This document shows positions 18,860 to 27,655 of a DNA stretch of 64,000 nt, piece by piece. Position 1 is the first letter of the stretch, and the number at the start of each line of letters is the position of its first letter. Origin of the DNA: Aliishimia sp963721175 (lineage in GTDB: Bacteria; Pseudomonadota; Alphaproteobacteria; Rhodobacterales; Rhodobacteraceae). Made by a program: the position numbers and the translations under genes. Location: positions 558,001 to 622,000 of the forward strand of contig CAVRIG010000007.1 in NCBI GenBank assembly GCA_963721175.1. The letters are read 5' to 3'. The notes under the pieces were generated by a model, which was not told where the DNA came from, ran no database searches, and was given only the letters and a program-made list of their open reading frames with translations.

Positions 18860-19427
18860 TCCGTTGCGTTCGACCCTTGCCGGTGCAACTGACATGCGCA
18901 CCGGCTCCGAGATGGATGTCCGCGCGGGTCAGCCCGGTCAGTTCGGAGGCCCGAAGGCCCGTCTGGACGGCGAGGCCGAACAGCGCCGTGTCGCGCCGCC
19001 CGGTCCATGTCGCCCGATCTGGCGCTGCCAGCAGGGCATCAATCTCTGCCTCGGTCAGCCAGGTCACGAGCCGCCGCTCGAAGCGCTTCGGCGGAATGGC
19101 CAGCACCCGTTCGATGGTGGCGGCATGTTCGGGATGGCGCAGGGCGGCATACCGGAACAGGGACCGGATCGCGGCCAGTCGGGCGTTGCTGGTGCGCACG
19201 CCATTCTGTCGTTCGCGCTCCAGATGGTCGAGGAAGGCGCCGATCATCGGCGCATCGAGATCGTCGATGCCGAGCTTTCCCGGCGGCTTGCCGCATCGTT
19301 CCGATGCGAAGACCAGCAGCAGCCGCAACGTATCGCGATAGGCCTGAACCGTGTTCGGGCTGACCTGGCGCTGGCGGACGAGGCGATCGGTGAAGAACGC
19401 CTGCAGGGTCGTGGCCAGCGCACTCAT
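18860..19427 (-). pseudogene. third tyrosine recombinase of the RIT element, truncated
   Basis: It starts MSALATTLQAFFTDRLVRQR at 19427, overlapping the stop of the middle recombinase by ATGA. The SAM-like N-terminal domain is complete, and the catalytic domain begins with the first Arg in VQTGLRASELTGL. The frame stops making sense after TGKGRTQR, just before the element end, so the His-x-x-Arg and Tyr motifs are absent. An internal deletion up to the terminal repeat is the simplest explanation. Confidence 0.8.
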
Positions 19428-19721
19428 GCGTGGCCCGCCAGGTGGCGCTCGAGCCTTTCGCCTGCCAGTGCCAGAAGTTCCGGCGCGGCCGACAGGTACC
19501 AGTAGGTGTCGGTGGGATCGGGATGACCGAGGTAGGTGGAGAGGATCGCGAGGCGGGAGCCGGGGTCGCCCGACCGGTAGCCGCCCGCGATGGTGCTGAC
19601 GGCGAAGCTGTGCCGCAGATCGTGGATCCGGGGCGGGCACGGCCCCGAGCGTGGGGCAATGCCGCAGTGGTTCAGCAGTTTCTGGAAGATCGGCTGCACA
19701 ATATTGTAGCGCAGCCGTTTG

Positions 19722-21114
19722 GGTCGTGTCGCGGAGTTGGTGGAAATTTGAAGGCGGCGTAATCTCCGGGTGACTTGCAACCCACCCAACCGGCGGCGGC
19801 AACCGCCAGGGAGATCACGCCATGAACCAGATTACCGACACCGCGAGCTTTGCGCTACTGGCCGGGGAGGCCGGGTTCGACCCGATCGAGGAGCGGCTGC
19901 GGGCCAACGTCCGCGCGACCATCGAGGCCGTGTTCGAGGAGGAACTCGCCAGCTTTCTCGGCCGGCTTCGCTACGGCCGGGGCGACGGCCCGGCGAAAGG
20001 GCTATCGCCACGGGCACCGCGAGCGGCAGCTCACCGGCACCTTCGGGACCGAGACGGTGCGGGTGCCGCGCGCCCGGATCGAGGACGAAGCAGGCAAGGT
20101 GACGGAATGGCGGTCGAAGGCGCTGCCCCGTTACCAGCGGCTGACGAAGAAGGCCGAGGCCCTGATCGCGGCGGTCTATCTCGCCGGCACCAACACGCGC
20201 GGGTCAAGCGGGCGCTGTTCGGGCTGTTCGAGGGCGCCGTCAGCAAGGACGTGGTCAGCCGCGCCTGGCGCAAGGTGAAGGTGGACTGGGACGCCTGGTG
20301 TGCGCGCAGCCTGGCCGACGAGGACATCGTCCGCCTGATCCTGGACGGCACCGTGATCAAGACCCGGCTGGATCGGAAGGCCACGAACATCTCGGTGCTG
20401 GCCGCCATCGGCGTGCGCCGCGACGGACAGAAGGTGCTGTTATCCATCAGGAACATGGGCGGGGAGAGCACGGCCGCCTGGCGCCAGTTCCTCGATGATC
20501 TCGATGCGCGCGGCCTGAAGCGACCCGAGTTCGTGATCGTCGACGGCGCCCCGGGGCTGGAGGCCGCGCTCGTGGCGCTGTGGGGCGAGGACCTGCCGAT
20601 CCAGCGCTGCACGGTTCACAAGCACCGCAACCTCCTGGCCCATGCCCCGAAGCACATGCAGGACGAGCTGACCGAGGACTACCGCGACATGATCTACGCC
20701 GACACCGCGGCCGAGATCGAGACGCGCCGCAAGGCCTTCCTGCGCAAGTGGCGCCTGAAGTGCCGGGCGGTCGCCGACAGCCTCGAGGAAGCCGGCGACC
20801 GGCTCTTCACCTTCACCCGCCTCGACCCGTCGCAATGGAAATCGGCCCGGACCACCAACGCCATCGAGCGCCTGAACGGGGAATTCCGCCGCCGGATCAA
20901 GACCCAGACCGTGCTGCCCTGCGCAGAGACCGTGCCCATGCTGCTCTGGGCGCTGCTCGCCTCCGGCCAGATCCAGATGCGCAAGGTCGACGGCTGGGAA
21001 ACCCTCTCTCAGCCCCTCGAGCCGATGCCTCTTGACCTCGCCGCCTGAGAAACCGAACCTTCACATGCCCGGAGCACGCCGCCAGGGAATTTCCACAGCA
21101 TTCGCGACACGACC
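19722..21114 (+). mobile_element. IS256-family insertion sequence
   Basis: 1393-base element. The ends share GGTCGTGTCGCG and an inner TGTGGAAATT-like block in inverted orientation. An 8-base duplication GCCGTTTG flanks it (19714-19721 and 21115-21122), as expected for IS256. It lies within the middle recombinase gene of the RIT element and is thus the youngest of the three nested elements. Confidence 0.92.
19822..21048 (+). pseudogene. IS256-family (mutator-type) transposase
   Basis: About 408 residues. Catalytic Asp in RLILDGTVIKT and FVIVDGAPGLEAAL, the CTVHKHRNLL motif and TTNAIERLNGEFRRR near the end are typical. Between about 19995 and 20200 the correct frame is the neighbouring one (GYRHGHRERQLTG), so an extra base near 19995 is offset by a missing base near 20200. 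The overall frame is open, but about 70 central residues would be wrong if the sequence is right. Confidence 0.88.
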
Positions 21115-21740
21115 GCCGTTTGCCGCGCGAACTGATCAGCAGGACCGGCGGGCCCGAAGGACGGGGGCGATCGTCGCGGTGCAGGTAGTCCTGCAAGGCA
21201 GCGACCGTCGTCGGGTGCAGCGGCAGGGCGCGGGCCTTGTCGAACTTTCCATGCCGGATCGTGACCATGCCGCTGCCCGCGTCGAAGTCGTCGCGGTCGA
21301 GGGCAATTGCCTCGCCGATCCGCATGCCGGTCGCCGCCAGCAGACCGATCAAGGTCCGGTAGGTCGCCTGCACGTGAGTTCCGCGCAGGTTCCCCGTGGC
21401 CCGCATCAGCGCCGCAATCTCCGGGGCGTGTAGAGATACGGTGTGGCGCGGCTTATTTGCGCCGGCAGAAGATCGTCGGCCGGCACCTCGGTCCTCGGGT
21501 CGAGCGTGCGCAGGTGCCGAGCGAAGAGGCGGACCTCGGCCAGCCGCCGGGAGGTCCAGATCGCATCAGCGCCAGCGGGCTTTGTCGCCCGGGCCAGCGC
21601 TGTCCCGGCCCGGACATGGGTCTCGCCACGATCCTCGGCGAAGGTCACGAACTGGCCGAGAAGCCGCTCCGCCTTGTCCATCTTGTAGCCGAGGGCGCGC
21701 CGCATCGTCAGATAGTCGGCAGGGGCATTACGCAAGTGGC

Positions 21741-22881
21741 TCACAGCGCGCCCTCCGGCCAGGGGCGCGCGATCAGGCGCAGGGTGTCGCGGTCGACCTT
21801 GGCGTAGATCGCCGTGGTCTCGACACGACGATGACGCAGGAGCTGCCCGATCTTCGGCAAGGATGCGCCGGCGCGCAACAATTCCGTTGCCACGGTATGG
21901 CGCAGGCGATGCGCGTGGATGCGCCCGAGGTCCGCGCGCCGTGCGGCATTCGCCACGATGCCGCTGACCCGGCTCGCGCCGAGAGCATGATGGGGCGCGA
22001 AGTGCCGGACGAACACGGTCCGCCCCTGCGCGTCCGCCGGTCGGGCATGGCGCAGGTATTCGGCCAGTCGGCGGCCGACATCCGGCGGAAGGGGGAGCCG
22101 CTCGTGACAATTGCCCTTGCCGCGCACGCGGATCGTGCCCGCGCGCCAGTCGATATCGTCGAGCCCGAGCCCAGCGACCTCGCCGCGCCGCAGGCCGAGC
22201 CGGACCAGCAGGGTCAGGATCGCCAGATCGCGGCAGCCGCCGCGGTATTGGCATCGCAGGCCGCGAGCAGACGCCGCACCTGATCGGGCTCGAGCCCCTT
22301 GGGCAGTCCGGCCAGTCGGCGACGCAGAACCTTCGGCACGGCCGGGACAAGCGAGCGTTCCGTCACGCCGTCCAGATGCAGGAAGCCGAGGAAGGACCGC
22401 AGCGCCGTGACCGTCAGCTTCGCCACGCCGGTGGTCAGGCGTGGGCACCCGCCACCACGAAGGAGGTGACATCGGCCGGGGTCAGGCCCCCGAGATCGAA
22501 CTCCCCCGCGGCCATTTTGCGATCCGGGAACGGGCGCAGGCAATCAATGTATCGATCGGCCGTCACATCCGCGAGGCCGCGTTCCGTGGTCAGGAACTGC
22601 CGGTACCGGTTCAGGATTGCCCGGGCGGGATCGTCCTCCACCGGAGCTTCGGCCGCGGGCACCAGCTCCAGCCCGCGCAAATAGCCGAGAATGGGCTCCA
22701 ATGCCTTGTGCGTCTTCAGTTTGCGCACCCCAGCGGCACGGCGGTTTGCCATGAACCGATCGACCTGCGCCATGGACAGGTCGCCCATTGTGATCTGCTG
22801 GCCCTGCAGCCAGCCAATCAGATCGTTGAGCAGCTTGCGCTGCTTCCAGATCGTGCCGGGCGCGTATCCTTGGCGCCGCAA
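21741..22881 (-). pseudogene. first tyrosine recombinase of the RIT element, frameshifted
   Basis: The N-terminal part starts at or before 22881 (APGTIWKQRKLLNDLIGWLQ). The core continues in another frame with TVTALRSFLGFLHLDG and the catalytic part in a third, with VRLGLRRGEVAGL (Arg I), HAHRLRHTVATELL (His-x-x-Arg) and RVETTAIYAKVD (Tyr). Shifts lie near 22440 and 22240. The stop at 21741-21743 overlaps the GTG of the next recombinase. All active-site motifs are present. Confidence 0.83.
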
Positions 22882-23021
22882 ACCCTTTACCAGTCCTCAG
22901 CCCCAAAGATAATGCCGACCCTGACGCAACGGACTTGAGGTTATTCAGAAGCTGACAAGACTACATCGGCATAATCCTGGCATCGGCATGATGAGCTTTA
23001 TGCCGAAGTCGGCATAAGTCG

Positions 23022-23203
23022 CACACCGACAGCGGGCCTGTCTCGAACACGATCCGCCGCGCCGCCGGAGCATGCCTTCGCAGCACCTTGGTGATCGCGC
23101 ACGGATCGGAAGGACATTTGCCCCGCCTGACCCGCTTGCCATCGCGTCGTACAGAAATCGCCGTCTCTTTCAGGGATACGTCGAGGCCAATATATTCGCA
23201 CAT
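23022..23203 (-). pseudogene. IS110-family transposase, N-terminal part
   Basis: It starts MCEYIGLDVSLKETAISVRR at 23203, giving the first Asp of the RuvC-like DEDD site, and continues to IVFETGPLSV with the Glu. The frame then runs into the RIT right end. It continues on the far side of that element at 18850. The sequence agreement across the 4.2 kb gap shows the two parts were one gene. Confidence 0.85.
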
Positions 23204-23277
23204 GGTTGTTCTCCGTCAGATGCTTGGGCTCGGCGACCGATCGTGAGCCCGTGGTTTCATCCTATCGGGGAACAACC
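23204..23277 (-). ncRNA. candidate IS110 bridge-RNA region
   Basis: Directly upstream of the IS110 transposase start there is an outer stem, GGTTGTTC (23204-23211) with GAACAACC (23270-23277), enclosing an inner stem, GGGCTC (23226-23231) with GAGCCC (23245-23250). IS110 elements are known to encode a structured bridge RNA in the non-coding end next to the recombinase gene. The fold is seen; the assignment is inference. Confidence 0.4.
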
Positions 23278-23387
23278 TCCATTCCGAGATCTTCGGTTCT
23301 CCGGGTTCGGGGCGACTCGCTCCCTCGACTACCCCATGTGTGAAAACTCGGCGCTGTGCTACTCATTTTCTGAGGCAGGAGGGTGTT

Positions 23388-23863
23388 ATGGCGGGTTTCA
23401 TCGAGGGTGTTGCGCGGGATCAGACGACGCTGTTCCCGGCGCGGCTGGAGGACTGGATTGGCGAGGACGATCTGGTCCGCGTGGTGGATCTTTTTGTCGA
23501 GGAGATCGATCTGCCGGGACTTGGTTTTGCGCGGGTGGCGCCGGCACGACCGGACGGCCGGGGTATCATCCGGCGGTTCTGCTGAAGCTTTTCATCTATG
23601 GCTACCTGAACCGGCTTTCGTCGAGCCGGCGCCTGGAGCGCGAGGCCGGCCGGAATGTCGAGGTGATGTGGCTGACCGGGCGCCTCGTGCCCGACCACAA
23701 GACCATCGCGGATTTCCGCCGTGACAACGGCCCGGCCATCGCCCGGATCTGCGCGCAGTTCGTCGAACTCTGCCGCCGGATCGGGGTTCTGAAGGGCGAT
23801 TGCGTCGCCATCGACAGTAGCCAGTTCAAGGCGGTCAACAACCGCGATCGGAACTTTCGGTGA
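23388..23863 (+). pseudogene. IS1182-family transposase, N-terminal fragment
   Basis: It starts MAGFIEGVARDQTTLFPARL at 23388 after AGGAGGG, and continues after a shift near 23545 with GYHPAVLLKLFIYGYLNRLS, VPDHKTIADFRRDNG and CVAIDSSQFKAVNNRDRNF, where it stops matching. The first catalytic Asp (AIDSSQFKA) is present, but the other two thirds of the transposase are gone. It abuts the upstream end of the IS110 element. Confidence 0.85.
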
Positions 23864-23960
23864 ATTCACACTGTGTGGGACGAAGTTGCCGTCTGGCTGG
23901 TTCCATCAAGTTGTGCCAGTCTCGCGTGACATGTTCGACTGACTTGGCGCACGAGACGAA

Positions 23961-24488
23961 ATGGAAAAACAGGAAAGCAGCGGCTTCCAATTCAGGTATG
24001 AGGTCCGTCAATCGCCAGGCAAGGGACTCGGGGTCTTCTCGCTCGAAACGATCCCTCCGGGACAGATTGTCTGGCAGTTCATCCCGGGATTGTTTGAAAT
24101 CTACGACGAGTCGGCGTTCCGTTCCCTGATCGAACCGTTGACCCACGATGAGGCTGTTTACGTGTTCACACATTCATTCGGCTTCAGGGACTTGCCGGAG
24201 TGCGTGATCAGCGTGCTGGACGACGGGGCACTGATAAACCACGACATCAAGGGCAACCTCGCTACCGGCTTCGAGATACCCATGCGGATGAAACTGGATT
24301 CATCCTCGCCGGGATACCTTCAGGATGTCCGCCATGCCTTGCTTGAAGACAGGTTTGCCCTGATTTCCTCTCGCAACATCGCGGCGGGCGAAGAGTTCAC
24401 CAACAACTACTCGGAAGACATATGCGAACCGCCATTTTTCATGCGGTTGTATGAGGAATACGGGATCGTCGAAGACTACTTGGAGTGA
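23961..24488 (+). CDS. SET domain-containing protein
   Basis: 175 residues covering one SET domain: VRQSPGKGLGVFSLETIPPG near the start, DDGALINHDIKGN in the middle (the N-H pair of the SAM-binding knot), and SRNIAAGEEFTNNYSED near the end. SET proteins are lysine methyltransferases; bacterial substrates are mostly unknown. There is no post-SET cysteine cluster. It is isolated among IS remnants and richer in A+T than the surrounding genes, so probably acquired. ATG at 23961; the ribosome-binding site is weak. Confidence 0.8.
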   Translation: MEKQESSGFQFRYEVRQSPGKGLGVFSLETIPPGQIVWQFIPGLFEIYDESAFRSLIEPLTHDEAVYVFTHSFGFRDLPECVISVLDDGALINHDIKGNLATGFEIPMRMKLDSSSPGYLQDVRHALLEDRFALISSRNIAAGEEFTNNYSEDICEPPFFMRLYEEYGIVEDYLE

Positions 24489-24695
24489 GACTGAGTTCGG
24501 GGCTGCCTTGCAGCGTCGCATCACGGACCCGAGACGGATCCAATTGTTGATCGGCGTAAACGGCCAAGTGCGGACCTCCACCCATGTTTGCTGATGCTGC
24601 GTCGCGGCCCGTCACTGCGGTCGTTCGCTGCAAGTGCAAAGACAGAGGTCGAGCCAAATCACGCTGTACGAGACGGAGCGTGAATTCGCTGCGTA

Positions 24696-25631
24696 TCATT
24701 CTGAGCGTCCGCTATACGCCGGCGCGGGCGCCGGCCCCGAGCCGAGGAAACCGCGGATCATCGGCGCAATCTGATCGGCATGATGTAGCCATGGCGCGTG
24801 TCCACCATCGACGATGCGCAATAGTGCGTCGGGCATTGCATCGACAGCATTGCGGCCAACTTCCTCGCCGCCAAACGGATCGTTGCGTGCAAAGATCAGC
24901 AGCGTAGGAGTATCAATCCGCGCCAGTTGATCCCGGCCAAGCGCCATCCCGGGGCGGGCGCCGTGCAATCCGATCAGCGCACCGAGCATGGACAGGAACG
25001 TCGGCTCGAAACCGGGCAAACGTTCGGTTGCCAACAGCAGGTCGGCGATGGTCGATGGCAGTGGGTATTCATTGACCATCCTGGACAATTGTTCGACCTG
25101 TCGGTGCGAGGGCGGCTGAAGCCGCATCATCATCCGGCCAAGACCTCGTTTCGAGAGCAATCTCATCGGGAGCGGTGCAGAGGTGTTCAATAACAGCGCC
25201 GGGCAACCAATGTGGACAAGGGCACCGACACGATCAGGCTGGTCGATCGCGAACCACGACGCCCAACTCGAACCCAGCGAATTGGCAATGATAGTTGGCC
25301 GGTCGAGCTTCAGCCCGTCCAGAACCTGCCCCAGGAAGGCAATCGCCGTTGCCCTCAGGTCTTGCGCAATCGTTGGCGTCGTGTCCGTCAGCCCGTAGCC
25401 CGGCAGGTCGACCGCATGAAGCGTCAGGCCGTTCAGCTTGCACATCAGTGGGGCAAACATCGCGGCAGGTGTGCCAATGCCGTTGACAAGGATTGCAGGC
25501 GGTCCGTCGCCGGCGACCAGCACCTGGGCGCGCCCGCCAACAATCGGGGTTTTCACGAACCGCTGTTCGAATTCCACGCCGAAATGAGCAAGGGTCGCCG
25601 ATTGAGCCGCGAGAAATGCTTGTTCCTCCAC
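24696..25631 (-). CDS. alpha/beta hydrolase
   Basis: 311-residue alpha/beta-hydrolase fold enzyme. The nucleophile elbow is ANSLGSS (variant of G-x-S-x-G with Ala first), the acid is expected in LIFARNDPFGG, and the His in VDGGHAPW. The oxyanion region is ILVNGIGTP. Substrate unknown; the family includes esterases, lactonases and meta-cleavage hydrolases. It is divergently transcribed from the TetR gene across a 61-base gap holding two palindromes, so it is the likely target of that regulator. Confidence 0.85.
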   Translation of the reverse strand: MEEQAFLAAQSATLAHFGVEFEQRFVKTPIVGGRAQVLVAGDGPPAILVNGIGTPAAMFAPLMCKLNGLTLHAVDLPGYGLTDTTPTIAQDLRATAIAFLGQVLDGLKLDRPTIIANSLGSSWASWFAIDQPDRVGALVHIGCPALLLNTSAPLPMRLLSKRGLGRMMMRLQPPSHRQVEQLSRMVNEYPLPSTIADLLLATERLPGFEPTFLSMLGALIGLHGARPGMALGRDQLARIDTPTLLIFARNDPFGGEEVGRNAVDAMPDALLRIVDGGHAPWLHHADQIAPMIRGFLGSGPAPAPAYSGRSE

Positions 25632-25653
25632 CGGACCGCTCCTATTACTTGAG

Positions 25654-25699
25654 TTTACAGGATGTAAAGCAGGCTATGGGTGGGTTTACACTATGTCAA
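25654..25699. promoter_or_regulatory. paired operators for the TetR-family regulator
   Basis: TTTACA-GGA-TGTAAA is a perfect inverted repeat at 25654-25668. A near copy, TTTACA-CTA-TGTCAA, lies at 25685-25699 over the regulator's start codon. The copies begin 31 bases apart, about three helical turns, in the shared gap of the divergent hydrolase and TetR genes. Expected to give autoregulation and control of the hydrolase. Confidence 0.7.
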
Positions 25700-26295
25700 G
25701 TGAAACTTCGGATTATGGCAGTTCCGAGACACGCGCTCATATCCTGAACGTGAGTTGGGATTTGATCGCCTGCCATGGGTCGACTCTCAAACTGACCGAA
25801 GTCGCCAAGAAGGCCAAGGTTTCGCGGCAGGCACTTTACCTGCATTTCGGCGATCGAGCCGGCCTGGTCATGGCGCTCGTTCAGCATATGGACCAAACGC
25901 TCGATCTCGGAACCAGACTGGCGCATGTCCGGGAGGCGTCCGATGGCGCTGAGATTCTGGATCGCGTCATGCGCCTCAATCACCATTTCTGGTCGGAGGT
26001 ATATCCCGTTGCCCGGATTTTGGCAGCGGCGCAAGATGGCGATGCGGCGCTTCGCGCGGCCTGGCGGGATCGATTGACGTTTCGCCACAAAACCTTCGCG
26101 GGAGTAGTCAACAGGATCGCTGAGTTGGGCGAATTGTCACCTGACTGGGGGCTGGAGGAGGCGGCCGACCTCCTCTACGCCACCGCGCATTTCGATTCCT
26201 GGCGCGAACTCACGCAACATCTTGGCTGGACCGAGGAGCGATATGCCGCACGAATGGCCCGGTTCCTCAGCGGCGCGTTGCTGAAGCCTTCATAG
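25693..26295 (+). CDS. TetR/AcrR-family transcriptional regulator
   Basis: 200 residues with an N-terminal helix-turn-helix (TLKLTEVAKKAKVSRQALYLHFGDRAG) and a C-terminal ligand domain of the TetR_C type with many Trp and His residues. The start codon overlaps an operator-like repeat and has no clear Shine-Dalgarno sequence. Probably represses itself and the divergent alpha/beta hydrolase and is released by the hydrolase substrate; the ligand is unknown. Confidence 0.88.
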   Translation: MSSETSDYGSSETRAHILNVSWDLIACHGSTLKLTEVAKKAKVSRQALYLHFGDRAGLVMALVQHMDQTLDLGTRLAHVREASDGAEILDRVMRLNHHFWSEVYPVARILAAAQDGDAALRAAWRDRLTFRHKTFAGVVNRIAELGELSPDWGLEEAADLLYATAHFDSWRELTQHLGWTEERYAARMARFLSGALLKPS

Positions 26296-26608
26296 AGGTT
26301 TAGCCGAAACGGGGCGCTCGGTTTCCTCAATGACGGCCCAATGTGGGCGTCCACTATCGGTTCCAACGCCGCAGCGCAGTCCACCGAAGTGGCCGTTCAG
26401 GCACAGCGCAGCACGTTCGGGCGCGGCGGCGCCGGCAATAAAACGCCAGGACTGGGCCGCGGGTGGCAGGGCGAGCACGCGGCGGGGCGCATCGGTGTCA
26501 AAAGGTCCAATCCCGGTTGCAAAGCCGCACATGACCTTTGCGCACACGCGCCTGTCAACGCCGGGCCTGCATGTCTACGTCACGGATGCAATGTGAATGG
26601 AGGCCAGA
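26296..26608. other. no gene identified
   Basis: Open frames here are short and of low protein character on both strands. The last 20 bases hold the GGAGG ribosome-binding site (26599-26603) for wrbA. Confidence 0.5.
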
Positions 26609-27202
26609 ATGCCCACACCGAAAATCGCCGTCATCTTCTATTCGACATACGGGACCAACCATCAGATCGCCGTCGAAGCCGCCAAGGCTGCTGAGGCCGC
26701 AGGCGCGGAGGTTCGCCTGCGCCGTGTCGCCGAGACCGCGCCCAAGGAGGTCGTCGAAGGACAGGACGCCTGGAAGGCACAAGCCGACGCGATGGCCGAC
26801 ATTCCCGAGGTTGGCCCGGAGGACATGGAATGGGCCGATGGCTATTTCTTCTCCGCGCCGACCCGATACGGGGTGGTGGCCAGCCAGTTGCGCGCCTTCA
26901 TCGACACGTTGGGGCCGCTGTGGATGGAAGGCAAGCTGGCCGACAAGACGGTCACCGCCACCACGAGCGCGGGCAATACCCATGGCGGGCAGGAAACCAC
27001 GCTACTGACGCTTTATCCCACCTTCATGCATTGGGGCGCGATCCTGGTGGTCCCCGGCTACACCGATCCCGTCATTTTTGAATCCGGTGGCAACCCCTAT
27101 GGCTATTCGGCCAAGGCCGGGGAATTCGACGATGCCGGCCGCGCCTCGGTGGCGCACCAGGCACGGCGATTGGTCGAAAAGACGGCCAAACTCGCCGCAT
27201 GA
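26609..27202 (+). CDS. wrbA: NAD(P)H:quinone oxidoreductase, type IV (flavodoxin-like)
   Basis: FMN enzyme that reduces quinones by two electrons, protecting against redox stress. 197 residues from ATG 26609, which follows GGAGG at 26599-26603; an ATG 12 bases earlier lacks such a site. The flavodoxin phosphate loop is IAVIFYSTYGTNHQI, and SAPTRYGVVASQLRAFID and TSAGNTHGGQETT are WrbA family motifs. Monocistronic here. Confidence 0.95.
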   Translation: MPTPKIAVIFYSTYGTNHQIAVEAAKAAEAAGAEVRLRRVAETAPKEVVEGQDAWKAQADAMADIPEVGPEDMEWADGYFFSAPTRYGVVASQLRAFIDTLGPLWMEGKLADKTVTATTSAGNTHGGQETTLLTLYPTFMHWGAILVVPGYTDPVIFESGGNPYGYSAKAGEFDDAGRASVAHQARRLVEKTAKLAA

Positions 27203-27655
27203 ACGGTTCAGCGGCGCGCGGATCAGTTGGGTGTGCCGCGCGCAAATGACAGCAACGCGCTCGAAAAGACTTGCTGCGGCGCGGTGCCGAGACCCCAGCT
27301 TGCGGCCACGCCATCGTCTAGTTCGGCCCAATGTATGTGTCGGCTGCTGTTCGCAAGCGAGAATTTGGCACGATTTCGGAAATCGCTCATAGGTATCCGG
27401 CCTATTGATCGGCTCGCGGGCCGTGGCCTTGATGGGGTTACGCACGCGCCTTGGTCTCATTACCGGCAAGGTCGATCATGACCGTTTGGGCCGTCAGACT
27501 CCGGGGGGCGGCGGGCGGCCTGCCGATGGGATTGGCGAGGATGCGGGCGAGATTTGCAAGAGAAGTAAAGCATTGAGCAACGCCCGGGTACAGAAGGATG
27601 ATGAAGGAGAGTACTGCGAATGTTTCCTGAATAGGCGGCTCTCGCAGAGCGCCGG
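27203..27655. other. no confident gene downstream of wrbA
   Basis: Convergent intergenic region. A minus-strand frame (27438-27707) contains a hydrophobic run, TFAVLSFIILLYPGVAQCF, and follows the membrane-fusion gene. It might be a small membrane protein, but it has no good start or ribosome-binding site and is not called. Confidence 0.4.

Larger units (their letters stand above)
19424..21744 (-). pseudogene. middle tyrosine recombinase of the RIT element, split by IS256
   Basis: It starts with GTG at 21744, overlapping the stop of the first recombinase by GTGA. The N-terminal domain reads LRNAPADYLTMRRALGYKMD. The catalytic part has AATGMRIGEAIAL (Arg I), IHDLRHSFAVST (His-x-x-Arg) and HPDPTDTYWYLS (Tyr). 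Removing 19722-21114 plus one 8-base duplication restores LISSRGKRLRYNIVQPIF. One unexplained frameshift remains near 21410. Confidence 0.85.
18851..23021 (-). mobile_element. RIT-type element (three tandem tyrosine recombinases)
   Basis: Three overlapping tyrosine recombinase genes in one direction, the arrangement of recombinase-in-trio (RIT) elements. The element sits inside an IS110 transposase gene: the flanks at 18850 and 23022 join to give SVWFF with a 2-base CA duplication. The left end has ATGCCGA (18853-18859). The right end has TCGGCAT at 22966, 22983 and 23009, plus ATGCCGA at 23000. An IS256-family element has later split the middle gene. The third gene lacks its catalytic end. 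Confidence 0.8.

Noticed and set aside
18744..19802. A 352-residue frame covering part of the third recombinase
   Set aside because: Only the part from 19427 is the recombinase. The upstream extension is the neighbouring recombinase in another frame and the downstream end is IS110 sequence.
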